A stretch of 64,000 nucleotides of DNA from positions 140,495-204,494 of the forward strand of contig NZ_VKDF01000008.1 in the NCBI RefSeq assembly GCF_007096355.1, read 5' to 3'. A model generated the notes under the pieces. It saw nothing but the letters and a program-made list of their open reading frames with translations. It was not told the DNA's origin and made no database searches. This document shows, one piece after another, positions 17,630 to 26,951 of the stretch. A program made the position numbers and the translations under genes. The DNA is from Paracoccus sp. M683. Its GTDB lineage: Bacteria; Pseudomonadota; Alphaproteobacteria; Rhodobacterales; Rhodobacteraceae. Every line of letters starts with the position of its first letter. The stretch's first letter is position 1.

Positions 17630-18109
17630 ATGAGCAGCTCTGCCGAACAGCGGGCCGAGCTGATTGCCGGCGCGGCCGTGCTGGCTGTCGCTCTGGGTTT
17701 TCTTGGCTGGTCGCTTGGACGCGATTCCTTGCCAGGGGGCGGGGGCTATGACCTGATCGCATCCTTCCCTGATGTCGACGGTGTCGAGATCGGGACCGAG
17801 GTGCGGCTTGCGGGCGTGCGCGTCGGCCGGGTAACGGATCTGCGCCTGAACCCGCAGACCTATCACGCCGATGCGGTGATCCGCGTCCCCGATCAGGTGC
17901 TGCTGCCCAGTGACAGCGCGGCGCTGATCCAGTCCGATGGGTTGCTGGGTGGCGCCTATATCCAGCTGCAACCCGGTGGCAGCCCCGATAATCTGGCGCC
18001 AGGCGACGAGATCGAGGATGTGCAGGGGGCCGTCAGCCTGATCTCGCTGATGATGAAATTCGTCGACAGCCAGGCATCCGCCGCCGATGATGAAGGCGTG
18101 GCACCATGA
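17630..18109 (+). CDS. mlaD: MlaD-type MCE-domain lipid-transport protein
   Basis: 159 residues. An N-terminal transmembrane anchor (about 10-28) is followed by a single MCE domain (about 38-118: FPDVDGVEIGTEVRLAGV, then the LLGGAYIQL pore strand). MlaD forms the periplasmic hexameric ring of the Mla phospholipid transporter. The other mla genes are not here, which is usual for alphaproteobacteria. ATG follows the NDUFA12 stop by one base; the stop overlaps the next ATG. Confidence 0.92.
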   Translation: MSSSAEQRAELIAGAAVLAVALGFLGWSLGRDSLPGGGGYDLIASFPDVDGVEIGTEVRLAGVRVGRVTDLRLNPQTYHADAVIRVPDQVLLPSDSAALIQSDGLLGGAYIQLQPGGSPDNLAPGDEIEDVQGAVSLISLMMKFVDSQASAADDEGVAP

Positions 18110-18474
18110 TCGCCGCCCGCCACATGATGCTGGCGGCCGGGCTTGCGGCCGTGCTGGTGCTGCCGGCGGTTGCGCAGGAAACGGCGCGGGGCAACGGTGC
18201 GCTGTTGCGCGGGCTGGACAAGATATCGGGGCAGACCCGCGATCTGATGGTTGGCGTGGGCCAAGCCGTTACCTATGGCCGGCTAGAGGTGCGTCTGGGT
18301 GAGTGCCGTTATCCCGCCGGCGATCCCAGCAGCGACGCTTTTGCGCAGATGACGATTACCGATCGGACAATCAACACCACGGTATTCAGCGGCTGGATGA
18401 TCGCCAGTTCGCCTGCGCTGTCGTCTCTGGATGATGCGCGTTACGATGTCTGGGTGATTTCCTGCCAAAGCTGA
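18106..18474 (+). CDS. DUF2155 domain-containing secreted protein
   Basis: 122 residues with a signal peptide (1-23, AVAQ-ET). The DUF2155 core spans about 38-120: LRGLDKISGQ, the pair of cysteines C67 (GECRYP) and C120 (VISCQS) likely disulfide-bonded, and the SGWMIASSP block. Function unknown; regularly next to mlaD and aat in Rhodobacterales. Its end overlaps the end of aat by 34 bases in convergent orientation. Confidence 0.88.
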   Translation: MIAARHMMLAAGLAAVLVLPAVAQETARGNGALLRGLDKISGQTRDLMVGVGQAVTYGRLEVRLGECRYPAGDPSSDAFAQMTITDRTINTTVFSGWMIASSPALSSLDDARYDVWVISCQS

Positions 18475-19070
18475 TCGGCTGTGGGCAAGGGCCTGCGATA
18501 CAGGTCGGCCCGACGCCTCAATGCCTGATCCAGCTGTCGGCGATAGCTGTGCCGGGTGATCTCGACGCCACCCATCCGCGCCAGATGCGGCGTCAGGAAT
18601 TGGGTATCGAACAGGGTGAATCCGCCATGGGCCAGCTGCGACGAAAGCCAGATCAGCGCCATCTTTGATCCGTTGGTTCGGGCCGAAACCATGGATTCCC
18701 CAAAAAACGCGCTGCCCAGAATGACGCCGAAAATACCGCCGGCAAAGCGGCCCTCGTGACGGATTTCCAGCGCGGCGGCATGACCAGCAAGGTACAGTTC
18801 GTGATACAGCGCACTTAGCGGCGCGTTGATCCATGTCTCGCCCCGATCCCCGCAAGCCGCGACAATCGCGTCGAAATCGCCGTCCAGATGTGCTGACCAG
18901 TCCTGTCGTCGCAAATCCCGCAGCAATGAACGAGAAGCATGGACCCGACCCACCGGCAAGACCCCGCGCCGGGGCGGATCGAACCAGTGCAGGTCGGGCA
19001 TGTCGGCACTTTCCGCCATCGGAAAGATGCCCTGGGCATAGCCCGCCAGCAACTGCCGCGCGGTCAGCAC
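18441..19070 (-). CDS. aat: Leucyl/phenylalanyl-tRNA--protein transferase
   Basis: 209 residues. It adds Leu or Phe to the N-terminus of proteins with N-terminal Arg/Lys and so feeds them to ClpAP. Family motifs: LLAGYAQGIFPMAES, WFDPPRRGVLP, then ESMVS and the conserved HGGFTLFDTQFLTPHL (about residues 148-163). The start at 19070 is one base after accC ends, so it is coupled to accB-accC. Confidence 0.95.
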   Translation of the reverse strand: MLTARQLLAGYAQGIFPMAESADMPDLHWFDPPRRGVLPVGRVHASRSLLRDLRRQDWSAHLDGDFDAIVAACGDRGETWINAPLSALYHELYLAGHAAALEIRHEGRFAGGIFGVILGSAFFGESMVSARTNGSKMALIWLSSQLAHGGFTLFDTQFLTPHLARMGGVEITRHSYRRQLDQALRRRADLYRRPLPTADQLWQEITQTS

Positions 19071-19071
19071 C

Positions 19072-20418
19072 CTAGCCGTAATGCCTGTCCAGCCAGCGTT
19101 CCAGCCAGTGAATCGAGTAATCGCCTGACTGGATATCCGGCTCGGCCAGCAATTCGCGGAACAGCGGAACGGTGCTGTCCACCCCGTCGACGATCAATTC
19201 GCCAAGTGCGCGTGACAGCCTGGCCAATGCCTCGGGGCGGTCGCGGCCGTGGACGATCAGCTTGCCGATCAGGCTGTCATAGAAGGGCGGGATGCGGTAG
19301 CCGTCGTAAAGCGCAGAATCCATCCGCACGCCCAGACCACCCGGCGCGTGATACTGGCTGATCCGGCCGGGGCTGGGGGTGAAACCGGGCACCTTTTCGG
19401 CATTGATCCTGACCTCGATCGCGTGACCGTTGATCTTCAGATCGTCCTGCTGGAATTCCATTTCCTCGCCGGCAGCGACAAGGATCTGCTGGCGCACCAG
19501 ATCGACGCCAAAGATCGCCTCGGTCACCGGATGCTCGACCTGAAGGCGGGTGTTCATCTCGATGAAATAGAACTCGCCATCCTCATAGAGAAATTCGATG
19601 GTGCCGGCGCCGGCATATTGGATCGCGGCCACGGCATCGGCGCAGATCTTGCCGATCCGGGCGCGTTCTTCGGCGGTGATCACGGGGCCGGGCGCTTCCT
19701 CCAGCACCTTCTGGTGACGGCGCTGCAAGGAACAGTCGCGTTCGCCCAGATGCACGGCGCGGCCCTTGCCGTCGCCAAAGACCTGAATTTCGATATGGCG
19801 CGGCTTTTGCAGGTATTTCTCGATATAGACATCGGGGTTGCCGAATGCGGCCTTGGCCTCGGCCCGCGCGGTGCGGAAGGCGACCTCAAGGCCCTTTTCG
19901 TCCTGCGCCACCTTCATGCCGCGACCGCCGCCGCCCGCCGTGGCCTTGATGATGACCGGATAGCCGATCTCGGCCGAGACGCGCTTGGCTTCCGCCATGT
20001 CATCGACGCCACCGGCCGAGCCGGGAACCACGGGAATCCCCAGCTCTCGCGCGGTTTCCTTGGCGGTGATCTTGTCGCCCATGATGCGGATATGTTCGGC
20101 GCGGGGGCCGATGAAGGTGATGCCGTGATCTTCCAGCATCTGCACGAAATTCGCGTTTTCCGACAGGAAGCCATAGCCCGGATGGATCGCCTGCGCGCCG
20201 GTGATTTCACAGGCCGAGATGATCGCGGGCATGGACAGATAGCTGTCGGTCGAGGGCGCCGGGCCGATGCAGACCGATTCGTCGGCCATACGCACATGCA
20301 TCGCGTCGGAATCGGCGGTGGAATGCACGGCGACGGTCTGAATGCCCATCTCGCGGCAAGCGCGAATCACGCGCAGGGCGATCTCGCCCCGGTTGGCGAT
20401 CAGGATCTTGTCGAACAT
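19072..20418 (-). CDS. accC: Acetyl-CoA carboxylase biotin carboxylase subunit
   Basis: 448 residues. ATP-grasp enzyme that carboxylates the biotin of AccB in fatty-acid synthesis. The opening KILIANRGEIALR, the glycine-rich ATP loop GGGGRGMK, the QRRHQKVLEE motif and the catalytic EMNTRLQVEHPVTE are complete. Located seven bases after accB and directly before aat. Confidence 0.98.
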   Translation of the reverse strand: MFDKILIANRGEIALRVIRACREMGIQTVAVHSTADSDAMHVRMADESVCIGPAPSTDSYLSMPAIISACEITGAQAIHPGYGFLSENANFVQMLEDHGITFIGPRAEHIRIMGDKITAKETARELGIPVVPGSAGGVDDMAEAKRVSAEIGYPVIIKATAGGGGRGMKVAQDEKGLEVAFRTARAEAKAAFGNPDVYIEKYLQKPRHIEIQVFGDGKGRAVHLGERDCSLQRRHQKVLEEAPGPVITAEERARIGKICADAVAAIQYAGAGTIEFLYEDGEFYFIEMNTRLQVEHPVTEAIFGVDLVRQQILVAAGEEMEFQQDDLKINGHAIEVRINAEKVPGFTPSPGRISQYHAPGGLGVRMDSALYDGYRIPPFYDSLIGKLIVHGRDRPEALARLSRALGELIVDGVDSTVPLFRELLAEPDIQSGDYSIHWLERWLDRHYG

Positions 20419-20425
20419 CAGCGCC

Positions 20426-20941
20426 TCACTCGACGACCATCAGGGGCGAGCCGAACTCGACCGGGGCGCCATCGTCCACAAGGATGCGCTTGACGGTGCC
20501 GGCGCGGGGCGAGGGGATGTGGTTCATCGTCTTCATCGCCTCGACGATCATCAGCGTCTCGCCTTCGGCGACTTGCTGGCCGATCTGGACAAAGGGCGCG
20601 GCGCCGGGTTCGGCCGACAGATATGCGGTGCCCACCATGGGCGAGGTGACGGCGCCGGGCAGGCTGGCCGGGTCTTCATTCGCGGCAGCGGCAGGGGCGG
20701 CAGCAGAGGCGGCTGCGGCAGCAGGCGCCGGGGCAGCGGCTGGCGCATAGGCGGGGGCGGCGGATTGCACAACCACCTGTTTACCATGCTTTGACAGGCT
20801 GACCGTCAGGCGGTCATGCTCGCCATATTCGCGCTTGACCGAAAGCTCGCTGAGATCACTGGCGTTCAGCAATTCAGCGAGCGACTGGATAAAGGCCACG
20901 TCGCCATCGTGAAGCTTGCTCTGCTTGGGGTCGTTGCTCAT
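20426..20941 (-). CDS. accB: Biotin carboxyl carrier protein of acetyl-CoA carboxylase
   Basis: 171 residues from MSNDPKQ at 20941, with AGAGGA upstream. Three parts: N-terminal region (1-70), an Ala/Pro-rich flexible linker (about 72-97), and the biotinyl domain (about 98-171). The biotin lysine is Lys137 in EAMKTM, and the BCCP thumb is recognisable as SAEPGAAPFV. Upstream of accC in the usual accBC order. Confidence 0.97.
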   Translation of the reverse strand: MSNDPKQSKLHDGDVAFIQSLAELLNASDLSELSVKREYGEHDRLTVSLSKHGKQVVVQSAAPAYAPAAAPAPAAAAASAAAPAAAANEDPASLPGAVTSPMVGTAYLSAEPGAAPFVQIGQQVAEGETLMIVEAMKTMNHIPSPRAGTVKRILVDDGAPVEFGSPLMVVE

Positions 20942-21043
20942 GCCGTCCTCTGCCATGTTCTCATTGCCGCCCCTGTCCTGGTCGCGGCGGTTCAGGCTGC
21001 TTATACCTGCTTACATGACCCAAGGGGAAGGGATAACGGCCCT

Positions 21044-21967
21044 CTACTGTTGGTGATCTGGGTCCGCAGTCGCAGCGGCGATCAATCGGGCGGCACGCTG
21101 CCGGATTTCGTCATGCCATGCCAGCCGTGTCAGCCATTCATCGGGAAAGCCGGATGCGCCCCAGATTGCCCCGGCGAACTGGCCGGTTACGGCGGCGACG
21201 GTATCGGCGTCATCGCCCAGATTGGCTGCCAGAAGCACAGCATCAGCCGCGCCGCCCGCGCGGTGCACGCACCACAGCGCAGCCTCTAACGTGTGGGAGA
21301 CATAACCAGTCGAGCGTATCTGATCACGCGTTTTTGCTGCGAATTCACCGCTGCGCAATACACCTATTGCGGTGTGAAACGGGGTAGGGGCGTCCGCCAA
21401 TGCGCTCGGCAGGGTTCGGCCGCTGGCAAGGGCGATCAGCACATGGGTCATCAGATGGGCGGCATCAAGGCATTCGGCGGCCGCATGGGTCGTCCGGCTT
21501 TGCATTTCAGCCGCATGACATGCCGATCGTGGGTTGCGATGCCAGCGGATTGCAACCGGGGCGAGGCGCATGATCGCACCATTTCCGGCGCTGTCGGGTG
21601 CCGCGCTGCCAGCCAATGGATCGCCAGTCTTTAGAAAGCGTGCAATCGCGTTGCGCGTGGTGATGCCGATGTCAAAGCACTCGCCGGTGACACTGTTATC
21701 GCCCCATTGCCACCAGTTGGCAAATCGTCGCATCAGATCGGCTGAATCAAAATGGCCTGCCGTGCCAGCCGTGGCGATCAGCCCATCAGCAAGGCACAAC
21801 GCCATGGATGTATCATCAGTCCATTGGCCGGGCAGCAGTCCGAAGGGGCCGCCACCGATCATGTCCGTCAGTTCCGGCTTGCTGTCGCGGGCCGAGAATT
21901 CCAGCGTGGTGCCAATCGCATCACCGATCGCCAAACCGAGCAGCATGCCGATCAGAAGATCATCCAT
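21044..21967 (-). CDS. ADP-ribosylglycohydrolase (DraG-like) family protein
   Basis: 307 residues from MDDLLIGMLLGLAIGDAIG at 21967. The binuclear-metal sites of the DraG fold are present: TDDTS at residues 50-54 and GDDADT (about 255-260, in NLGDDADTVAAV). Such enzymes remove ADP-ribose from proteins, tRNA/DNA or free ADP-ribose adducts. It follows hisE by 22 bases on the same strand, so it probably belongs to the his transcript. Its DNA looks slightly less GC-rich than hisE/hisF. Substrate unknown. Confidence 0.9.
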   Translation of the reverse strand: MDDLLIGMLLGLAIGDAIGTTLEFSARDSKPELTDMIGGGPFGLLPGQWTDDTSMALCLADGLIATAGTAGHFDSADLMRRFANWWQWGDNSVTGECFDIGITTRNAIARFLKTGDPLAGSAAPDSAGNGAIMRLAPVAIRWHRNPRSACHAAEMQSRTTHAAAECLDAAHLMTHVLIALASGRTLPSALADAPTPFHTAIGVLRSGEFAAKTRDQIRSTGYVSHTLEAALWCVHRAGGAADAVLLAANLGDDADTVAAVTGQFAGAIWGASGFPDEWLTRLAWHDEIRQRAARLIAAATADPDHQQ

Positions 21968-21989
21968 GATCGTCACCGGGTTGCCCGCG

Positions 21990-22304
21990 TCATTTCTGGC
22001 GGGCACTTTTTTCCTCGATGCCCGACATGCCTTCACGGCGGGTCAACTCGGCCTCGACGTCGGACAGGCTGATATCGCGTGCGGCCAGCATGACCAGCAG
22101 GTGATACAGCACATCCGCCGCTTCCGAGGTCAGCCGCTGGCGGTCGCCTTTCACGGCCTCGATGATTGCCTCGACAGCCTCTTCCCCAAATTTCTCGGCG
22201 CATTTTTCCGGCCCGCTGGCCAGCAGTTTGGCCGTCCAGCTTTCGGCGGGTTCGGCACCACGCCGGGATTCGATGGTCTGGGCCAGGCGTTCCAGCGCGC
22301 TCAT
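21990..22304 (-). CDS. hisE: Phosphoribosyl-ATP pyrophosphatase
   Basis: 104 residues. All-alpha NTP pyrophosphohydrolase acting in the second step of histidine synthesis. Metal-binding acids are visible in [13 protein letters not shown] and [14 protein letters not shown]. It stands alone, not fused to HisI. Its ATG overlaps the stop of hisF. Confidence 0.96.
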   Translation of the reverse strand: MSALERLAQTIESRRGAEPAESWTAKLLASGPEKCAEKFGEEAVEAIIEAVKGDRQRLTSEAADVLYHLLVMLAARDISLSDVEAELTRREGMSGIEEKSARQK

Positions 22305-23062
22305 TCCAGCCTCATGGGGATGCCGGCGGCGGCCATATGGGCCTTGGCCTCGGCAATCGAGAAGGTGCCGAAATGGAAGATACTGGCCGCCAGCACGGCG
22401 CTGGCATGGCCTTCGGTGACACCCTCGACCAGATGATCCAGCGTGCCGACCCCGCCCGAGGCGATGACGGGAATGCCGACCGCATCGGAAATCGCGCGGG
22501 TCAGCGGCAGGTTATAGCCCGCCTTGGTGCCGTCGCGGTCCATGCTGGTCAGCAGGATCTCGCCCGCGCCTTTCGATTCGGCAAGCCGCGCGAACTCGAC
22601 CGCGTCGATGCCGGTGGGCTTGCGCCCGCCATGGGTGAAGATCTCCCATTTGCCGGGTGCCACGGTCTTGGCGTCGATGGCCACGACGATGCATTGACTG
22701 CCAAAGCGGTCGGCGGCCTCGGCCACGACATTCGGGTCGGCGACGGCGGCGGAATTGAACGACACCTTGTCGGCGCCCGCCAGCAGCAGGGCGCGCACGT
22801 CATTATGCGTGCGCACGCCGCCCCCCACGGTCAGCGGCACAAAGCATTGTTCCGCCGTGCGTGTGACCAGATCGAACATGGTGCCGCGATTTTCATGGGT
22901 GGCATGAATGTCGAGAAAGCAGATCTCGTCGGCCCCGGCGGCGTCATAGGCCTGTGCGGCGGCGACGGGATCGCCGGCATCGACCAGATCGACGAAATTG
23001 ACGCCCTTGACCACGCGGCCATCGGCGACATCAAGGCAAGGGATGATGCGGGTTTTCAGCAT
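22301..23062 (-). CDS. hisF: Imidazole glycerol phosphate synthase cyclase subunit
   Basis: 253 residues. (beta/alpha)8 cyclase that takes ammonia from HisH. Asp11 ([10 protein letters not shown]) and the second catalytic Asp in VVAIDAK (about residue 130) are present, as are the phosphate sites GGG and ASGGVG. hisH is not in the window, although it is often near hisA. Confidence 0.97.
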   Translation of the reverse strand: MLKTRIIPCLDVADGRVVKGVNFVDLVDAGDPVAAAQAYDAAGADEICFLDIHATHENRGTMFDLVTRTAEQCFVPLTVGGGVRTHNDVRALLLAGADKVSFNSAAVADPNVVAEAADRFGSQCIVVAIDAKTVAPGKWEIFTHGGRKPTGIDAVEFARLAESKGAGEILLTSMDRDGTKAGYNLPLTRAISDAVGIPVIASGGVGTLDHLVEGVTEGHASAVLAASIFHFGTFSIAEAKAHMAAAGIPMRLE

Positions 23063-23097
23063 GATGCGGTCATACCGTGTGTTGGCGGGGCGTGAAA

Positions 23098-23116
23098 GGG
23101 GGGCGCTGCACCCCCC
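23098..23116 (-). other. G6/C6 hairpin between hisA and hisF
   Basis: GGGGGG (23098-23103) and CCCCCC (23111-23116) form a stem with a 7-base loop in the 102-bp hisA-hisF gap. Read on the minus strand it is followed by TTT only, so it may attenuate rather than stop the his transcript. Confidence 0.45.
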
Positions 23117-23164
23117 GGTCGCTGGTATGGCACTGGTCGGGATGTTTCGGCCAGGCGGAAAGGA

Positions 23165-23881
23165 TCAGCGCAGCGCCGCCAGCGCCTGAGCCAGATCAAT
23201 CGCCCCGTCATAAAGTGCGCGCCCCGAGATGGCGCCGGCAATGACGCGGGTGTTGCGCAGCGCCGTCAGGTCGGCCATCGAGGCTACGCCACCCGAGGCG
23301 ATGACCGGGATCGAGACGGCACGGGCCAGAGCCTCGGTCGCGGGGATGTTGGGGCCGGCCATCGCACCATCGCGGTCGATATCGGTATAGATGATCGCGG
23401 CAACCCCGGCGTCCTGGAATTGCATGGCCAGTTCGGTTGCCATGACATTGGTTTCCTCGGCCCAGCCACGGGTGGCCACGCGACCCTTGCGGGCGTCGAT
23501 GCCGACGGCGATCTTGCCGGGAAAGGCCATTGCCGCCTCACGCACCAGCGCCGGGTTTTCGACGGCCACGGTGCCCAGGATCACGCGGGCAAGGCCCTTG
23601 TCCAGCCAGCCCTCGATCGTGGCCATGTCGCGGATGCCGCCACCCAGCTGCGTGGGAATGCTGGTGGCGGCGATGATGGCCTGGACCGCCTCGGCATTGA
23701 CCGGATGGCCGGCAAAGGCGCCGTTCAGGTCGACAAGGTGCAGCCATTCGGCACCGGCATCCTGGAAGGCGCGGGCCTGGGCAGCGGGATCGGTGCCGAA
23801 AACGGTGGCGGCATCCATCTCGCCGCGCAGCAGGCGCACACAATTGCCGTCTTTCAGGTCGATGGCGGGATAGAGGATCAT
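23165..23881 (-). CDS. hisA: HisA, ProFAR isomerase (histidine biosynthesis)
   Basis: 238 residues from [12 protein letters not shown] at 23881; the longer frame to 24430 is antisense to the DUF2147 gene and is not coding. Asp8 and the second-half acid in YTDIDRDG are the catalytic pair, and the GGGIRD and ASGGVAS phosphate loops are intact. Upstream of hisF and hisE on the same strand. Confidence 0.96.
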   Translation of the reverse strand: MILYPAIDLKDGNCVRLLRGEMDAATVFGTDPAAQARAFQDAGAEWLHLVDLNGAFAGHPVNAEAVQAIIAATSIPTQLGGGIRDMATIEGWLDKGLARVILGTVAVENPALVREAAMAFPGKIAVGIDARKGRVATRGWAEETNVMATELAMQFQDAGVAAIIYTDIDRDGAMAGPNIPATEALARAVSIPVIASGGVASMADLTALRNTRVIAGAISGRALYDGAIDLAQALAALR

Positions 23882-24019
23882 CAGTGGCTCCGGCATGGTT
23901 CGGGCGGGGTTTGACACAAGCAGCGGCTGCTGTGAAGGGCGCGACCCCACGTCAGCCTTGCCTGATGGCACAGCCCCGCGCATCATCCCGGCCAGGTTCA
24001 TTTCCTGAGGAGGGGAAAG

Positions 24020-24406
24020 ATGAAGAAATTCGCCCTGGCCGCCGCCATCCTGTTTGGCGCGGCCGCCGTCGCCCATGCCGATCCGATCGAAGGTGTCTGG
24101 CAGACGCAACCCGATGAGGGCGCATTCGCCTATGTGAACATCGCGCCTTGCGGCAATGCCTATTGCGGCACGATCACGCGGACCTTCAAGGACAAGGCCG
24201 AATATCAGTCGCCCAATATCGGCAAGCAGATCGTGCGCAGCATGGTCGCCAATGGCGATGGCAGCTATGCCGGGCAGGTGTGGCGGCCGGCGAATGACAA
24301 GGTCTATGACGGCAAGGCAACCGTCAGCGGCAATCAGATGAGCCTGGCTGGCTGCGTGGCTGGCGGGCTGATCTGCAAAAGCCAGACCTGGGTAAAGATC
24401 CAGTAA
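24020..24406 (+). CDS. DUF2147 domain-containing secreted protein
   Basis: 128 residues with a signal peptide (1-20, AVAHA-DP). The DUF2147 features are the opening GVWQTQP, the CGNAYCG pair of cysteines and the later VYDGKATV and [13 protein letters not shown]. Lipocalin-like beta-barrel is the expected fold; ligand unknown. A clear Shine-Dalgarno GAGGAGG precedes the ATG and a terminator follows. Confidence 0.92.
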   Translation: MKKFALAAAILFGAAAVAHADPIEGVWQTQPDEGAFAYVNIAPCGNAYCGTITRTFKDKAEYQSPNIGKQIVRSMVANGDGSYAGQVWRPANDKVYDGKATVSGNQMSLAGCVAGGLICKSQTWVKIQ

Positions 24407-24429
24407 CGCGCTTTCAGCGGGACGGATCA

Positions 24430-24455
24430 AAGGGGTGCCAACGGTGCCCCTTTTT
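24430..24455 (+). terminator. Rho-independent terminator after the DUF2147 gene
   Basis: AAGGGGTGCC pairs with GGTGCCCCTT (two wobbles) across AAC and is followed by a T run. Confidence 0.8.
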
Positions 24456-24516
24456 CTTGCGCGCCGCGATGGCTGGGGTAACCTTGCCTGATGTTTCGTC
24501 AGGGACCCGCCACCAG

Positions 24517-26445
24517 ATGCCCAACAAGGTCGTTTCCGCCCATGATGCCGTCGCGCTGATCCATTCGGGCGATACCGTCACCACCTCGGGTTTCGTGGGC
24601 GCTGGCGTGCCCGACTGCCTGCTGAAGGCCCTGGCCGACCGGTTTGCAAAGCATGGCCAGCCGCGTGACCTGACCTTGCTGTTTGCGGCCGGGCAGGGCG
24701 ATGGCAAGGGGCGCGGGCTGGACCGGCTGGCGCTGCCGGGGCTGGTTGGGCGGATCATTGGCGGGCATTGGGGGCTGATCCCGCAACTGGGTGCCATGGC
24801 CGTCAAGGGCGAGATCCGGGGCTGGAACTTTCCACAGGGTGTCATCAGCCATCTGTTTCGCGACATCGCCGCCGGCAAGCCCGGCACGATCAGCCATGTC
24901 GGTCTGGAAACCTTTGTCGATCCGCGTCTTGGCGGTGGCCGGATCAGCGCCGCCGCGCGTGATGATCTGGTCGAGCTGATCACCATCGGCGGGGCCGAGC
25001 GTCTGTTCTATCACGCCATGCCGATCAATGTGGCGCTGTTGCGCGGGTCCACGGCGGACGAGCGCGGCAATATCACGATGGAGCGTGAGGCCCTGATCCT
25101 GGACAATCTGGCGCAGGCGATGGCGGCGCGGAACTCGGGCGGGGTGGTGATCGTGCAGGTCGATCAGATCGTCGCGGGTGGCAGCCTGAATGCGCGCGAC
25201 GTGGTGATCCCCGGCGTGCTGGTCGATGCCGTGGTGCAGGCCCCTGCCGATCTGCATCCGCAGACCTATGCCACGCAATACAACCGCTATTTCACCGGCC
25301 GCTATCGCGCACCCGAGGAAGGCGCGGCACCGATGACGCTGGATCTGCGCAAGGTGATCGCCCGGCGCTGCGCTTTTGAATTGCCCGTGGGGGGTGTTGT
25401 CAATCTGGGCATCGGCATGCCCGAAGGCGTGGCGGCGGTCGCAGCAGAGGAGGGGCTTTTGTCCCATGTCACCCTGACCGCCGAGCCGGGCGTGATTGGC
25501 GGCCAGCCGGCCTCGGGGCTGGATTTCGGCGCGGCGGTGAATACCGAGGCGATCATTGCCCAGAACCAGCAATTCGATTTCTATGACGGCGGCGGGCTGG
25601 ACATGGCCTGCCTGGGCATGGCCGAGGCCGACCGCCACGGCAATGTGAATGTCAGCCGTTTCGGCCCCAAACTGGCCGGCGCGGGCGGGTTCATCAATAT
25701 CAGCCAGAATGCCCGCAGCGTGGTCTTTGCCGGCACCTTCACGGCGGGCGGGCTTCAGGCGCGGGCGGGCGATGGGCGGCTGGTCATCGACCAGGAAGGC
25801 AAGGCGCGGAAATTCATCGAGGCGGTGCAGCAGGTGACCTTTTCCGGCGCGCGGGCGCGGCGCATGGGTCAGCGGGTGCTGTTCGTGACCGAACGCTGCG
25901 TGCTGGAACTGGGCAATCGGGACGGTGTGCGCCTGACCGAGATCGCGCCCGGTATCGACCCCGACCGCGACATCCTGCCGCTGATGGGCTTTGTGCCGCC
26001 GATGGATGCGATTGCGCCGATGGATGCCCGGATCTTTACCGATGCGCCGATGGGGCTGCGCGATGACCTGCTGGATATCCCGCTGTCGCGCCGCATCCAC
26101 TATGACGGCGACCGCAAGATCCTGTTCATCAACCTGTCGCGCATGACGATCCGCAACCCCGCCGATATTGCCGCCGTGAAACAGGGGGTCGAGGCGGCGC
26201 TGGCCGGGTTGGGCCACCGTGTCGATGTGGTCGTCGATTACGACCTGACGCGGATCGACGATCAGGTTCAGCATGACTGGACCGCGATGGTCGGCGATCT
26301 GGAGGACCGGCTTTATGCCCGCGTCACCCGCTATTCCGGCAGCGCCTTTCTGCGCCGGCGACTTGGCGAGGCATTGCAGCCACGCCGTCAGACCACGATA
26401 TTTTCCAATGAAGCCGCCGCCCGTGCCGCGCTGCGCGACGGTTGA
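24517..26445 (+). CDS. Acyl-CoA:acetate/3-ketoacid CoA-transferase (single-chain)
   Basis: 642 residues from MPNKVVS at 24517 (AGGGA 11 bases upstream). Both class I CoA-transferase halves are in one chain: the N-half with [10 protein letters not shown] (about 26-35), the C-half with [15 protein letters not shown] (about 310-324) and the active-site Glu region TAEPGVIGG. This is the propionate CoA-transferase/YdiF layout. An extra C-terminal block (about 520-642) ends in an Arg-rich region and makes it roughly 110 residues longer than E. coli YdiF. Substrate not predictable; short-chain or hydroxy-acyl CoA esters are likely. Confidence 0.88.
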   Translation: MPNKVVSAHDAVALIHSGDTVTTSGFVGAGVPDCLLKALADRFAKHGQPRDLTLLFAAGQGDGKGRGLDRLALPGLVGRIIGGHWGLIPQLGAMAVKGEIRGWNFPQGVISHLFRDIAAGKPGTISHVGLETFVDPRLGGGRISAAARDDLVELITIGGAERLFYHAMPINVALLRGSTADERGNITMEREALILDNLAQAMAARNSGGVVIVQVDQIVAGGSLNARDVVIPGVLVDAVVQAPADLHPQTYATQYNRYFTGRYRAPEEGAAPMTLDLRKVIARRCAFELPVGGVVNLGIGMPEGVAAVAAEEGLLSHVTLTAEPGVIGGQPASGLDFGAAVNTEAIIAQNQQFDFYDGGGLDMACLGMAEADRHGNVNVSRFGPKLAGAGGFINISQNARSVVFAGTFTAGGLQARAGDGRLVIDQEGKARKFIEAVQQVTFSGARARRMGQRVLFVTERCVLELGNRDGVRLTEIAPGIDPDRDILPLMGFVPPMDAIAPMDARIFTDAPMGLRDDLLDIPLSRRIHYDGDRKILFINLSRMTIRNPADIAAVKQGVEAALAGLGHRVDVVVDYDLTRIDDQVQHDWTAMVGDLEDRLYARVTRYSGSAFLRRRLGEALQPRRQTTIFSNEAAARAALRDG

Positions 26446-26472
26446 GCCGCCGCCTTGCCAAGCCGCGAACGG

Positions 26473-26862
26473 TCAGTTCGTGCCCTCAAGCAGATGCGCC
26501 TCGGTTTCGGGGACGGTTTCGGTTTCGATCGTGCCGTCGGGCTCGGCGACGGCCTCGGTGATCGGCGCGGGCGGGGCGAAGGGGGCGGTCAGTTCCGCCG
26601 TCTTGGCCTGCTTGTCATAGATGCAGACATAGCGATCCGCGCCGCCATCGGGCAGCGTCGTGATCAGCAGCGCCGCGCCATAGCTTTCCGAACCAAAGGG
26701 ATTGACCTCGATCACCGTTTCGCCTGTTTCGGGGGCCAGCGCGGTGCAGGCGGCCTCGACCTCGGCGCGGAATGTTTCCCATGCCTCTTCGGACGAGGCA
26801 AAGGCAGGCGCTGTTGCATGGCAACCGATCAGGGCGGCGAGGATCAGGCGATGGGCGGTCAT
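26473..26862 (-). CDS. Hypothetical secreted protein, 129 aa
   Basis: Family not recognised. Residues 1-23 are a signal peptide (PAFA-SS). The mature part has two cysteines (about C39 and C79) that could form a disulfide, and a Pro/Thr/Glu-rich tail from about residue 92 (TIETETVPETEAH). Convergent with the CoA-transferase gene. Probably a small periplasmic protein; I assign no role. Confidence 0.65.
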   Translation of the reverse strand: MTAHRLILAALIGCHATAPAFASSEEAWETFRAEVEAACTALAPETGETVIEVNPFGSESYGAALLITTLPDGGADRYVCIYDKQAKTAELTAPFAPPAPITEAVAEPDGTIETETVPETEAHLLEGTN

Positions 26863-26897
26863 GGTGGCGGGCTCCGTTCGGGGGATTTGGCGGAATG

Positions 26898-26928
26898 AAA
26901 AAGGGCCGGGTGCATTGCCCGGCCCTTT
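26898..26928 (-). terminator. Rho-independent terminator of the OmpA-like gene
   Basis: AAAGGGCCGGG (26900-26910) and CCCGGCCCTTT (26918-26928) form an 11-bp stem with a 7-base loop. Read on the minus strand it ends in five Ts, 24 bases after the stop at 26952. Confidence 0.92.
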
Positions 26929-26951
26929 CGGATTGCGCTGCGCGGGCAGGG

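Noticed and set aside
23882..24430. N-terminal extension of hisA to 24430
   Set aside because: It would run antisense through the DUF2147 gene and has no conservation with HisA; MILYPAID at 23881 is the standard start.
24499..26274. 591-codon antisense frame over the CoA-transferase
   Set aside because: Shadow frame; the plus-strand gene has clear family motifs.
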